Of a stretch of DNA of 64,000 bases, positions 49,701 through 59,500 are shown piece by piece. The position numbers and the translations under genes are program-made. Origin of the DNA: Apoda limacodes (lineage: Eukaryota > Arthropoda > Insecta > Lepidoptera > Limacodidae); the NCBI GenBank assembly GCA_946406115.1, contig OX291557.1:3504501-3568500 (forward strand), read 5' to 3'. Below the pieces are notes generated by a model. It ran no database searches and had not been told where the DNA came from. It saw only the letters and a list, made by a program, of their open reading frames with translations. Numbering within the stretch: position 1 is the first letter of the stretch; every line of letters begins with the position of its first letter.

Positions 49701-51092
49701 GGACATATATTTGAGGTGTTCTTTTTTTTATTATTTGTTGTTATAGCGGCAACAGAAATACATCTTCTATAAAAATTTCAACTGTCTAACTATCACGGTT
49801 CATGAGATACAGCCTGGTGACAGACGGACGGACGGACAGTGGAGCCTTAGTAATAGAGTTCCGCTAATTACCCTTCGGATACGGAACCCTAAAAATGGTG
49901 TCCTCTAGTTTTTAAACCACGTGTTCTAACCATTTAAGAGAAAAGAATGGTAATTGTAGCCTCTTTCGTATCAAGAACGCCTGCATACAATGCTATGAAA
50001 AGAATAGTAGATTAACAAGTTAAAAAAAGGGAATTTAATTCGAGGGACTAAGTTGGATCCTGAGAGCAACGAAGGTAAAATAAGGAAGTAGAATCCTGAG
50101 CGGAGCAAGGGTTAAAAAGGACCGAGATGAATTTCTTTTCACGTGTTGTAGTTTAAGTATAATAAAATTCAGTGAGCAAAAGTGATTTTTATTCACTGTT
50201 ATCGATGAATAAAATGCCCTTTTTCGAGTAGCAATGGTAAAAATAATGCATTTTTTATAATTATTATCAGAGACAGGTATGATACTGCGATAATATAGTA
50301 TCAAAACCGCGAGATTTATTTGGTAGCTACAGCTAGTAGCTGGCTTAAGACACTTTATTATGTAAATGAAACGAGTGACTCTTTCTAGTTGAGTGAGTGA
50401 GAGTTCGTTTATTACTGACTTAATATATTACGCTACGGTGTTACAATATTATATTAAACTACTACTGCTACAGTCTAAATCTTTTCTTCCTAGTTGGTAG
50501 TGTGAGACTCCCTCGCAACCTAGTTGGTAGTGTGATGGACTGCCGTGCAGAGGGTGTGGGTTCGATTCCCGCACTGGACAAAAATTTATGTGTTAAACAT
50601 TTTTGTTTGTCTTGAGTCTGGGTGTACTTATGTATGATGAGTATGTATTTACAAAAAAAAAAGTAATATATATGTATTTATATCCGTTGTCTGGTACCCA
50701 TAACACAAGCTTTGCTTACTTTGGGGCTTGACGGCGCTGTGTGTAATGTCCAAAATATTTATTTTTTTAATTTATTTATTTCCAGAGCCTTATCAAAGCT
50801 GAAGCACTATAGATTCCGTGGCGACGAGTTGTCTCCGATCAAACACCTGTACGTGAGGTCGACAGAGCTGACTGACCGTCTGAAGCACAGCTACCTCCGT
50901 GACGTCACCAGCTACTGTTTATCGCGCGGTGTTGCGTTCGCGCTCTCAGCCTACGTGCGGAACTCCGAGCGAGAGTGTCCGGAACCCTCCATCAGGGTCG
51001 CCGTCAGCACCAAGCTGGATGACAACAGCATAGCGCTTGTCTGCTCCTTGCTCGACGAGGCGTACGAAGTTGTTGGGCCTAAGCCGGACTAA
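37710..51092 (+). CDS. Spt-I: Serine palmitoyltransferase subunit 1 (SPTLC1 type), N-terminal exon not found
   Basis: SPTLC1 is the non-catalytic partner that, with SPTLC2, forms 3-ketosphinganine from serine and palmitoyl-CoA at the ER. Visible coding exons are 37710-38164, 38255-38525, 38847-39006, 48985-49108 and 50786-51092, GT-AG throughout; phases close to 438 codons plus TAA. Human SPTLC1 has 473 aa, so roughly 25-35 N-terminal residues lie upstream. The first visible exon begins in a membrane segment (WWALVITVQVILVPIYFMW). Family signatures are KYGVGTCGPR, SYGFSTIASA, AIQKGLDAAR, LDESLSIGVLGKHGRG, GGFCSG, FSASLPP and PSIRVAV. The pyridoxal lysine of this superfamily is absent (HTFATVGG), as expected for subunit 1. 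One odd change is V instead of G in CGPR-G-FYGT (codon 38013). Intron 3 is about 10 kb and full of transposons. Confidence 0.93.
38517..38735 (+). repeat. 16-bp minisatellite that tandemly repeats the exon 2 donor site of SPTLC1
   Basis: Thirteen units of TATTGGGGTGAGTAAG run without interruption; GTGAG occurs at 38526 and then every 16 bases to 38718. The first unit straddles the end of coding exon 2: ATT GGG is the last coding part and GTGAGTAAGT is the donor. Only a few units vary (TTCGGG in unit 3, GAGTTAG and AAGAAT in later ones). Reading on past the first donor meets a stop (TAA) in the second unit, so only the first donor gives full-length protein. A minus-strand open frame across the array is just the 48-nt reading period of the repeat. 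Confidence 0.95.
39019..39440 (-). mobile_element. LINE 3' end
   Basis: On the - strand it runs from TGGATAGTTTTAAGTATATG-like text through CCCCTATGCTACATAAAA, TTGACATGTTTGACTTTG and GACGATTCAAAAGTGTTC to an AATAAAGTTTGATTTGAG tail. It is the uninterrupted counterpart of the copy at 26682-28055 and starts 13 bases inside SPTLC1 intron 3. Confidence 0.65.
39450..39530 (-). repeat. RTE-type LINE tail fragment, inverted
   Basis: The inverted text AACAGACAGATTTATTTTCG with CATTTATAATATTCATTAT matches the tail family seen at 40495-40630 and 56246-56432. Confidence 0.55.
39754..39824 (-). tRNA. tRNA-like sequence, probably a pseudogene
   Basis: On the - strand the 71 bases start GCCTCGATAGCTCAATGG. 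The D stem (GCTC/GAGC) pairs, and the B box GGTTCAAGTCC and a box A of the form TAGCTCAATGGTAGAGC are intact. The acceptor GCCTCGA can pair with TCGAGGT, but only if one extra base is left between the T stem and the acceptor stem. The would-be anticodon loop ACGAAAT lacks the invariant U33 and its stem has one mismatch. I therefore read it as a tRNA pseudogene or SINE head, not a working tRNA. Confidence 0.45.
40495..40630 (+). repeat. RTE-type LINE 3' tail
   Basis: CCTATGTCCTTCCGCGGGGC, CTCAAACTATCTCCATG, GAAGAGGTAACAGACAGAC and TCGCATTTATAATATTAGTA follow in the standard order. The copy ends in TATGGATC. It is highly similar to 56246-56432. Confidence 0.75.
42137..43062 (+). pseudogene. MULE-family transposase, frameshifted and active-site mutated
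   Basis: Two overlapping frames (42137-42604 and 42538-43062) together read as one MULE-domain transposase split by a frameshift near 42590. The first holds YGDGTFRSTPQLF (first catalytic Asp, about residue 51), VPLIYCLMSDKTEKSYDVLF and HSGFETAMTNSLKKVF, then CFYHFVNALWRK. The second holds HRTNNIAEGWHARLN, the usual conserved C-terminal block. In active family members the second block reads DFE; here it is GFE, so a catalytic Asp is lost. The N-terminal DNA-binding (FLYWCH-type) domain is not seen. Confidence 0.8.
43180..43560 (+). mobile_element. LINE fragment nested in the MULE
   Basis: TTTCCCTGTGTGTGTTCTAC, GAATGGGATGTGTTCTGAGG, CTACTTTCTACCATCGCACC and TATTGTGGAATGAGCTCCC trace the 'LCVFYRxYNG ... 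FYHRT ... WNELP' end of a non-LTR reverse transcriptase ORF, with frameshifts. It is the longest copy of this family in the window. Confidence 0.65.
44441..44480. repeat. Short imperfect hairpin inside the MULE
   Basis: GGTGGTGTCATGGGGA and TCCCCTTGACACCACC are inverted copies with one mismatch, separated by eight bases. They lie near the right terminal repeat of the MULE. Confidence 0.7.
44740..46255 (-). pseudogene. Copia-type LTR retrotransposon pol fragment (protease, integrase)
   Basis: Two frames (46234-46034 and 45981-44734) join across one frameshift near 46040. The first contains the aspartic protease motif DSGCTSHM. The second has a GAG-pre-integrase zinc domain (KLGHMNGKGL ... CEACIQAKM) and an integrase core with D148 (VHSDVCG), D211 (QTDNGTE) and E247 (LAERKNR), a D,D(35)E spacing that is complete. 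Reverse transcriptase and RNase H are absent. Translation stops (ESHLFP) exactly where the MULE terminal repeat begins, so the element was truncated at that junction. Gag and LTRs are not seen. It lies antisense in SPTLC1 intron 3. Confidence 0.85.
46405..46500 (+). repeat. LINE 3' tail (solo)
   Basis: GTTGCAAGCGTCCATAGGCT, ACGGTGACCGCTTACCATCA and GGCGGACCGTAAGCTTGTTT then GCCACCTTAGTGG form a tail-only copy of the family whose coding end appears at 6470 and 29900. It lies just upstream of the Copia fragment. Confidence 0.7.
47259..47550. mobile_element. 292-bp hAT-type MITE with perfect 8-bp target duplication
   Basis: The left end CAGGGCCGTAGCTAAG and the right end CTTTAGCTACAGCCCTG are inverted copies with few mismatches. 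The bases immediately outside, GGCCGCTG at 47251-47258 and GGCCGCTG at 47551-47558, are identical, an 8-bp target-site duplication. CAGGG termini with 8-bp duplications are the mark of hAT superfamily elements. The interior has internal repeats (ATGCCCTACCTT) but no coding sequence. Confidence 0.92.
47940..48110 (+). mobile_element. LINE 3' end with (ATT)n tail
   Basis: TACCTAGTTTGGGCTTCTGT, GTAACATTGTTTTTTAAATA and GGGAGAAATGAATAAATTTA are followed by seven ATT units. This resembles the 3' end of R1/jockey-like elements in Lepidoptera. The rest of the element is absent. Confidence 0.5.
49384..49722 (+). repeat. About 40-bp minisatellite with pyrimidine-tract-AG units in SPTLC1 intron 4
   Basis: Eight to nine imperfect units have TTTGAGGTCTC-like cores at 49421, 49466, 49507, 49547, 49588, 49629, 49669 and 49712 (spacing 40-45). 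Between cores lies TTATTTTTTCTCTAGATGTA or a close variant, i.e. a pyrimidine run followed by CTAG. An open frame over part of it (49330-49551) is a by-product. Confidence 0.85.
49725..49896 (+). repeat. 3' half of a lepidopteran-type interspersed repeat
   Basis: TTGTTGTTATAGCGGCAACA, CACGGTTCATGAGATACAGC, ACAGACGGACGGACGGACAG and ATACGGAACCCTAAAAA follow in order. This is the distal half of a repeat whose opposite end (GGCCAAATGCGAGTCGG ... ACGAAGGGTTCCGTACC) is found alone at 51880-51975 in inverted orientation. No coding capacity. Confidence 0.65.
50489..50770 (+). mobile_element. tRNA-derived SINE, copy 4, next to the last SPTLC1 acceptor
   Basis: Intact box A TAGTTGGTAGTG and box B GGTTCGATTCC, and a body nearly identical to the copy at 25839-26090. 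The first 17 bases of the head are duplicated (CCTAGTTGGTAGTGTGA at 50489-50505 and again inside the full copy). Its A/T tail runs into TTTATTTATTTCCAG at 50785, the acceptor of the last coding exon. Confidence 0.9.
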
Positions 51093-51289
51093 GTGCTCGT
51101 CCCATCAAATAGATATGTCTATAGGTATATCAAATTTTTTTATTCTTTGAGAAAATGATAAAATTATTTGTTTTCAAATTGTTTCTTTTATTGTTCCAAC
51201 TTGAGTTTTGGCTACATCTGAAACATCCTAACCAATTTTATTTAAAACAACTTTCGCTGGAAATATTTTCAAAGCTTAATCAATGAAGC

Positions 51290-51975
51290 GGTGGATCGAA
51301 CGTGGTATCGTTCATTAGCAAATATCTATCTCTAACAAAAGACTGTTGCAGTGCGGTGTCGTTTATAAGGAAAGATCTAAGCCTAACAGTAGACTGGAAA
51401 ACTACGTCCAATTTTTTTTTCTCGTCTACCCCATCGTGTGGGGTATCGTTGGATAGGAATTCCAAAAACATTGGTGGTATGCAAAGATAATTTTTTGATT
51501 CAGGGCTCCCTTTGCGAAACATTTAGCTTTAAAGTACTAATTTTTGTTAGAGTCAAGTGTCCTCCCCCTCTACCAGCGAAAGTATAGTTTTTGGAAATGT
51601 AAAAAAATATGGTGGTAGTGCATATAATGAATTTAAAAGAAAAACCATCACGGGAAAGTACACTTTACAGGCTAACGAGTAATAGTCGACCAAGTTATAA
51701 AATGTACTTGGAAAAGTGAAATTTTCGTACAAATTCCATTAAAAGTTACTTATATGAAGTAGGCACATCTGTAAAACAGGTATAAACAGGTAGACGCTTG
51801 AAATATTCACAGAATATTTCGTTATATATTCACTTTGAAAATAAATTGAAATGAAATAAAACAAACATTTAAGGGGGGCTCCCATACCACAAACGTGATT
51901 TTTTTGCCGGTTTTATAGAAATGGTACGGAACCCTTCGTGCGCGTGTCCGACTCGCATTTGGCCGATTTTTTTTG
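51290..51975 (+). repeat. Lepidopteran-type interspersed repeat, two segments
   Basis: 51425-51790 matches 32783-33115 in inverted orientation. 51880-51975 carries GCTCCCATACCACAAACGTG, GGTACGGAACCCTTCGTGCG and CCGACTCGCATTTGGCCG and then a T run, the well-known terminus of this repeat class. Open frames here (51302-51522) are incidental. Confidence 0.6.
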
Positions 51976-51977
51976 AC

Positions 51978-52165
51978 GTATGCAGGTTTCTTCACGATGT
52001 TTTACTTCACCGAAAAGCCAGTGGTGTGAATAAATAAATCAGTATACTTGAGAAATTAAGAAAATACTCATTGGTACACGCCGACCCCGGGGTTCGAACC
52101 TCCGCCACTTGAGACGTGAAGTGAAATCTAAACCCTCGGCCACCACCGACGGAACCCTAATTGTG
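51978..52165 (-). mobile_element. Second tRNA-derived SINE family
   Basis: On the - strand the head reads GTCGGTGGTGGCCGAGGG with an A-box-like TGGCCGAGGG, then AGGTTCGAACCCCGGGG as B box. The downstream body includes CACTGGCTTTTCGGTGAAG and AACATCGTGAAGAAACCTGC. This body recurs partly at 61135-61210. It differs from the SINE family at 4990. Confidence 0.7.
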
Positions 52166-52654
52166 AGAGCCTGATTTCCTCTTTACTGGTTTTTTTACCA
52201 TATTATGTACAACTGTACAAACTAGCATTTACCAGCGCAGAATTTAGTCATCAGCGCGAGATTAGGTACTACGGGATCTACTAAAATAATTGGCATAAAA
52301 AGTAGGTATTATATATTCATTATCCCTTTAGCTGCGCCTGTGCCAAAAATCAGTTACCCGTGGGAAAAAAAATGATCCTCAATTCTTCTACATTCTTCAC
52401 GCTTCGCAATAAGTATCACCTGCGGGAAAATCTATTCTAGTCTTCAGCTTAGATAGGTACAGTGCGGCAGAAGTCCGGCGACGTCGTCTCGCCAGTGTTT
52501 CAACCTTTTTGGATACGCAGCCCCTTCACAAGCAAAGTCTGGCGACCCCCGGGACCGTAATTTCAAATTTTTTTGTCAATGATTTCAAAAACAACGTATT
52601 GCATTATCTTTCCATTGAGCTTATACCGTTTGAGATTCAAGTGCACAGTGCAAG
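52166..52654. other. Gene-free stretch
   Basis: No gene or clear repeat is recognised, although parts near 52320-52420 look like degraded repeat tails. Confidence 0.3.
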
Positions 52655-52890
52655 GCAAAATTCTTACGGCTTATCCTTACGGTCCGCCTCATGGTAAGCG
52701 GTTCCCGCAGCCTAAGGATGCTTGTAACACCTGGGGCAACACTGGCATGTTGCCGACCCTTCAAAAATATGTAGTCCTTAGAGAAAACCTTGGCAGGGAA
52801 CTCTTCCCACAACCTACGCGTTGGCGGGAGTAAGGTTCTCTAAAACCGCACTGTACGTGACCATTTAGGTTCTAAGGTGTGAGGATTGTC
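52655..52890 (-). mobile_element. LINE fragment: RT C-terminal end plus tail, inverted
   Basis: On the - strand an open stretch reads EEFPAKVFSKDYIFLKGRQH, the WNELPAxVF-type end of the LINE ORF, followed by GTTGCCCCAGGTGTTACAAG and ACCATGAGGCGGACCGTAAG. It is the same family as 6470-6790 and 29900-30295. Confidence 0.65.
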
Positions 52891-52959
52891 CTACCCTACC
52901 TACCGCAACCCCCTGGGCCAGTTTTTACTGACCTCAGTGGCAGGGGACTGGTGACCTTT

Positions 52960-53185
52960 TCTATTCTTCCATCTATCTCTGTGTCAAAAATCAGGCTGTC
53001 TCGTTACTCCATTGCAAAGCAAAGAAATATGTACTGCTTCGCGGTATCAATTTCGGAATAATCAATTCCCATGGGAACTATTTATCAGGATGAAACACAT
53101 TTTACGCGCCTCTTCGCCTTAACAATCTCTGTACCAAAAATCGGCTTAAGTAACTGGTTGCGAAGTAAAGCAAAAACAAACAGAG
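52960..53185 (+). repeat. Degraded repeat tails
   Basis: CTGTGTCAAAAATCAGGCTG with CATTGCAAAGCAAAG and CTGTACCAAAAATCGGCTTA with GCGAAGTAAAGCAAAAACAA are two versions of one tail, in direct orientation. Family not assigned. Confidence 0.4.
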
Positions 53186-53549
53186 TATCACAAATACCTC
53201 CATATATTTGTTAACAGAAGGATAATTAATATACCAATATAGGTAGATACTAAACTATATGTACACAAATTGGAAAAAGGATGAGTTTATTTTTAAAGTC
53301 AGTTAAAATTAAGTATTTTATATCAAATGCAGATAAGTATATAGGCAGAAGGAAAACCTTAGAAAACGCGCGTTCATCATAATTCATGACCTAAGTACAT
53401 ATTCGTAATAATGACTATTGATTTAACATTTACCTGCCAACACCAACTTGTGACTCAAGAACCGAATATCCCTAGCAACCCATGTTAGTAACACAAGTGC
53501 TTGCCAGGCAAACAAATCTTATACGTTTTAAACTTTTAGGTGTCAAAAA

Positions 53550-56500
53550 ATGGACGCATCTGTTCCCGTGTTCGAGAAGCCCCACCCTCGCCTCAGCGTG
53601 CTGGACTGGACGAGGAACATACAGAGGCTGCAGAACGAGGCCAGAGTCCGGCGCTTCGAGTCCTATGAGCTCAGACAGAGGGCCAACCAGCTGAGGAACG
53701 AAACCGGAGTCACCACCAGATGGGATACTTATGTTAACAATGAGTTGTTGAGGGACAGGTACAATTAAAGTGGGAGTGAGATATAATGTGAATATGCGGA
53801 TTTTTAAAGGGGGGCAAAAACATTTTGAATATATTTTTTTTTTAAATAGATTATTATAATTGTTATTTGTTTTTCTTTTCTTTTTAAGTATATTTAAAAA
53901 GGTGTCATCCCTGAGTAAATTAAAAAATAACTAAAATTTTTACTCACTCTGTTTCATGTAATAATTATTAAGGTGAATTGATATTAGCTAGCTGTCTAGG
54001 TGCTTAAAAGGCCAAAGTACCTAATTATTATTTTTTTGCCAAGGATTCCTTTCAGTTTGCTTAGTACGACTGAAATTTCATTTAAAGATCGTGTTGTGCC
54101 GTATGAAGCTCAAACCTTTACTCGAACGTGTGAAAACGTATTTAATGTAATTTTATAATATGTAAAAAAATCCTACTTTCACCCCTTTCCACTACTTTCA
54201 AACTGTTTTGACAAAGAAACCTTCAAAGTTTTACGCGCTTTAAAGGTTTATCATCTTATGCCGATGACATATTTTTCGGGAAAAGTCAAAAACTGAAGAA
54301 AAAACGAAAACTGAAAAGCTTTAAATAAAAATAAATAATCGAATAAATAAAAGCACCCAACAGCACAAACATTAAGAACTAAAAAGATATATAAGCACCA
54401 TAAAATATACCAAACATTTTTTTACCAGTAAGGTGGCAATCAAGCTTGCGGTCCACCTGATAGTAAGCAGTCACCGCAGCCTAGGGACGCTTGCAACACC
54501 TAGTGCATTACTTGCACGTTGCCGACCCTTTGTCTCTGGGACTAACACGCAGGGATAGAAGTTTTAACTCTCATCGGCCATTATCTTTGTAGTCTAGCTA
54601 ATCTTGACTATGACGAAGACTAAATTAACAAATCAATTACCAGAATATTCGAAGTCCAATCATGGAGAGAGAAGCAGAGGTTCAGAAGAGAAAGAGTCCG
54701 CGACGAAATTAGAGCGCTGAAAGAAGAAAAGAACACGACAGAATTACACCTGGAGTCTCTGCAGGTGCCGCTAGCTGTGGTTTCGCAGTGCCTCTCCAAT
54801 CGAGATATGAGGGTTCCACCGGAGCTGACCAGGGACCAGCTGGGCGAGGAGTTAAATAAAGTAACTTTGACAACTTTACGTACTTGAGATTGTAACAACC
54901 CGGTCACGCTTGGTCGGTTTTTTCGTCTTTATAATTAATGTCATGCATACAATAATTCTAATTAACATGTACGTCCACAAAAGAGGCTTTAACTATTTAG
55001 ATGAAATTTGGGATAAAGGGGTTTTTAGAAAAAATAGATAAATCGATCTAGATAGGGAGTAATTTCAAAGAAATGGAAGTAAGAGTCAGTTGAAATAATT
55101 TAAAAGAAAAGCGCTAGTAGTTTCCGCCCTACATACATTTTGCGCCCTGATTCAATAAATCAAATAAAAACAAAAGACTCATAAACATCTAAAATTTATG
55201 TTTAATAAATATGCAGGAGCTCCACGCAATAGAAAACAGCAAGCGGGTGCTAACAGACGTCTGCCACATGGGTTGGGAAAAGCTCAAAGACCTAAACAAT
55301 GTATGTTGCCGGCTGGAGCGCGAGATACAGAACAAGGATGAGACCGTAGACCTAGAGTATCACGTTAAAGACCTGGACCGCGACAGTGCTAATATTTCGT
55401 ACAAGCTGGATCCTACTAGAATACCAGCGGAGTAAGTTGACTTTCCTATACATCTATCATTTCACGACAAACGTACAAGTTTACTGACATTCCGGTAAAA
55501 TTAAGCACAGAAATAATATAAGAATCACCAGATGTTCGTTTGGTCAGAGACTGTCCTTTAAAAACTTGGAAAGTTTTGTCTGTTGTTTGCTTCTGTCATG
55601 ATTGGTTATGTATGAAGACTAAGTGGCTATTTGACCAAATATGATAGAAGACATTCAGATATACTTGTTTAAATTAAATAAAGCCCTACATTTAGATCGA
55701 TGACTGAAGAAAGTTACATCCATTGCATCGAAAACACGATCAGTATCGCGGAACAGCTGATGTCGGAGTCCAAAGATTTGCGGGGGACTATGTTCAGGTG
55801 TCGGGAGCAGGCTAGGAACCAGATGCACGACCAGAGTCAACGGGTAGAGATGATGTTAAGGAGACGGGTTTATGATGTACAGAGGGCTAGGAACGAGATG
55901 GAGTGGCAGAAGTACAAGGTATGTTCACTATACCTGTGTATCATAGCAATTAAAAAAGCAACTCAATCCGCACGATATCTTGGTGGTGTCAAAATGGAAC
56001 CTTAAATTAAAAAAAAAATTTAGACATTTATAAATATTTTTGACTTGTGTTCAATTAACTCGTATCTCTTTTTAGCTAGAAACGAATCTGCATAAGGTAG
56101 ACAGAGAAGTGGAGTCACTTAGAGCGGCCGCTGCAGACAAAATAAATCCAACGAAGTTGGTTGAGACTAGACTTGAAATGAGGACCAGAAGACCTGTCTT
56201 GGAGAGGGTGCAGGCAAGACGATTTTACATGTGTTTTATATAAACGTACTAGCTTTTGCCAACGGCTCCACCCGCCTTCAATTCGGCAGGTAATCTATGT
56301 AGGATTTCAAGCCTATGTCCTTCGCCGTCACTCAAACTATCTCCATGCCATCTTAATCGGTGCAGCGGTTTAAGCGTGAAGAGGTAACAGACAGACAGAG
56401 TTACTTTCGCATTTATAATATTAGTATGGATTTCGGGGGGATCGGTAAACATTAAGAATTGAAGCAACTACTAAATTTATTATTTACATTTCAAGTTCTT

Positions 56501-59500
56501 GGCCGCCACATTTATTTTATGCTCACGTTATGTTACTTATGGTACCTCGTCCGTCACTCCCACAACAAAGACAAATCTAAGGACACTTCATTATTTAAAG
56601 CACATCAAGCTGTACTATGTACCGATTATTTACATACAGAAGAAAAACATTGTTACCCTTCTTTTTGGAGTCGGATAAATAAACTCAAAACTACAAAGTT
56701 TTAAATTTTTGACTCGTTGCTAGTTTATTTGCGCATCGCGCAAAAACAACTGAACCCATTTGTATTAATAACACTTATTGCGTTTAAAAGCATAGGTATC
56801 TCGCTACGATGATGGGACCCAAATATAATCAATTATTTTGGTTGCTTATGTTGTAAATGTGTTGCCTATAGAAGTTTAAAACTTATATAACTCTGTTAAT
56901 CCAACGGGCTAATCTGCTGTTAAAACTTTCGTAGATAATTTATTATTGTCTACTTCTTGTCTGTAGCTTGCTGTATCGACCGGTTTTCACAACCTTCATG
57001 CACCGACTCAGTACGAAGGTTTTAAACACACACATGCATCGTGTATTTGGACCTGCGCAAAACAAGTCGTAGGGTGGATTCAGGCTGGAATGGTTTATCA
57101 TTTAAGGAAACAGTTCCTAGAGTTTTGTTCCATGAAACATTGATATGGAAAATATAGTTCCACATATTATTTGATAGGTCAAAATATCACACAATGTATC
57201 AAGGAAAGATCACATATCTACCTACTATGCATTCTGAGTCCAACTCAGAATTAACTGCGTGTCAGCAAGCTAACTCTACATTAAACAAAGCCAGTGAAAT
57301 ACTGAGATTTTAAATCATAACGCCTACATAAAAGGTACCTACGATTATTTACTGGAAGTTCCAGTAAACAGTTCCAGCTGGAACTGTTTTGATCCGGACC
57401 TATCTATGTCTCCGATGAAATAGTGAAGCTTTTCACACAGAGGACGACCATAAATAAAGTAAAAAACCCAAGATTAGCGGTGCATCAGTTATTTAGTGTT
57501 TAGCTATCGTCAATTACCAAAACAGTAATGATTCATATAACGTATTGTTATTGTCTCAAACGCAGAATTAAGAAAGAACTGGAAGGTAAGACGCATCAGT
57601 TTATTTTTGTTTTAAACAGGTAAGGAAACGCAACAAGTTGTATTTGTTTTGATCCAATTTATTATTATTGTGGTAATATATTCGATAATAAGATATAACT
57701 GCTTGGCTTAGTTTTTTTATACGTAAAATTGTTTAGATCAGTGATCTTGTTGCATTATCTGCGTGCATATAATAAGATCCTGGGCTTGGCATTGAAGCTA
57801 AATATAACCATGAATAAGTGTAATACTTTATAATAAAAAACCTTAATTCGTGAAAAAATTAAAATCAACAACTCGGTGGGTTTAATTCAAACATATTTAA
57901 AAAAAAAAAAAAAAATTAAGAATTATGGGAAGAATTGAATCTTCTAGAATTGAGTAAGAAATTTGAAATTTTGCAGGACTTTTAAAAGTTTTTTTACAGG
58001 ACTTAAAGGACTTAAAGGACTACTAAGTATTTGATGTTTAATTTCCGTTCCAGCATTCTACTGCAAGGATTCAAGGAACGGGTCATATAGGATAAAAAAG
58101 CGGTCGACATAGGGGTACTGTAGAGTACCTAATCAGAATAACGAGCTGCAAGCCTACAGGTAGTGGTTAAATATGCAGAGGGCTCTTATCCTCTGGAGCT
58201 GGAGGAATGCGGCGTTCCTACTCTCCGTAATAACCCGTCTTGCTCCCGGCATTCCTATGTGAACCAATTGCCTCTATCCACCGGTAAGACGTAGATAGGA
58301 CAGACAGGGTTAAACTTCGCAGTCAAGATGTAGAGTGAGAAAGTTTGTAGAGCCAACCAGTACCAGCACATTTTAACAAAAATAAAAAATATGCCTTTGG
58401 CCAGCAGAAGATATCAGAAATGACTGCAGTCATTTGAAAAATATACTTTCTCATCACAGTAAAATATTGTAGTTGTCTGTCTACTCAACTCCTGTCCTGA
58501 ACCGGCATGATAAAATAAACTTTAATACCTAAGTATGTCTGTTTGTTTGTCAGGACAAGCCAATGCGCGGACTGACAGAGGAGTTCGAGCGCGTTCACAC
58601 CAGCGCAAACTTGCTCGAGAACAAGACGGAGGATGCGCTGTGAGTTTACAAACATATTCAGACACTTTCTATTGGTGCGTCCACACTTGGTGGGCCAACG
58701 CAACCACCACTGGGAAACCTACTGGGTATACTTAGGTATCTTCTGACCTTACCAGAAATTAGATAAAGACGAATTTACGTAGTAGGTGCTGAAGAGGGAG
58801 GTCATCACCTTGTGATTTTGGTACCTAGTTGGCTAAACGGGTGTTATCAAGTGCATAATAAAAATTGGTAACATTAAGGTTTCAAACAAATTCGGTCGCA
58901 TCTGCCCCTGCATGTCTTTTCTTGTCCAATTTTTATTTTTTTGCAAACTAACTGCAGTGTTCATATTAGTGTAAGCAAGTTCAAAAATTTGGATTTATAC
59001 CTAATACGTAGGTATTAATCTCTCAACAAAATGTACTTATTCTTCTAATTATAGGTACTTAAGTAACGTAGGTTCGGGATTTTGCGCTTTTTTACATACC
59101 TATTTAGTAGTAGTTATATTAGTATTGTCATTTTCTGTCAATTAATACTAAAAATTTAAAACGTTAAGTATAATATATTTTTTAGTTCATAATTTGAGTA
59201 TTTTCCTTTCGATATAAAAAACAGACTCACAAATCGGTCGAGTTTCGCTAATTCAATTTATCGGCTCAGACTCTGTACCAGGCCACGCAGAAAGTTTTGC
59301 GAAAAAAGTTTTATACCCGCGCGGATTTCTTCCGTTGTTTCCCAGGGTTACCTTAAGAGGATACGCTTCGCGGCACCTCGCAGCGGGCTTCATACAAACG
59401 AATTTCTTAATCACTGTGAAATTTCCTAGTCATAATCCTAAGCCGAATACGTAGGTCTGTGGTTTTTCCAAAATTTTGTAAAACGTTCTATTAACTAGAA

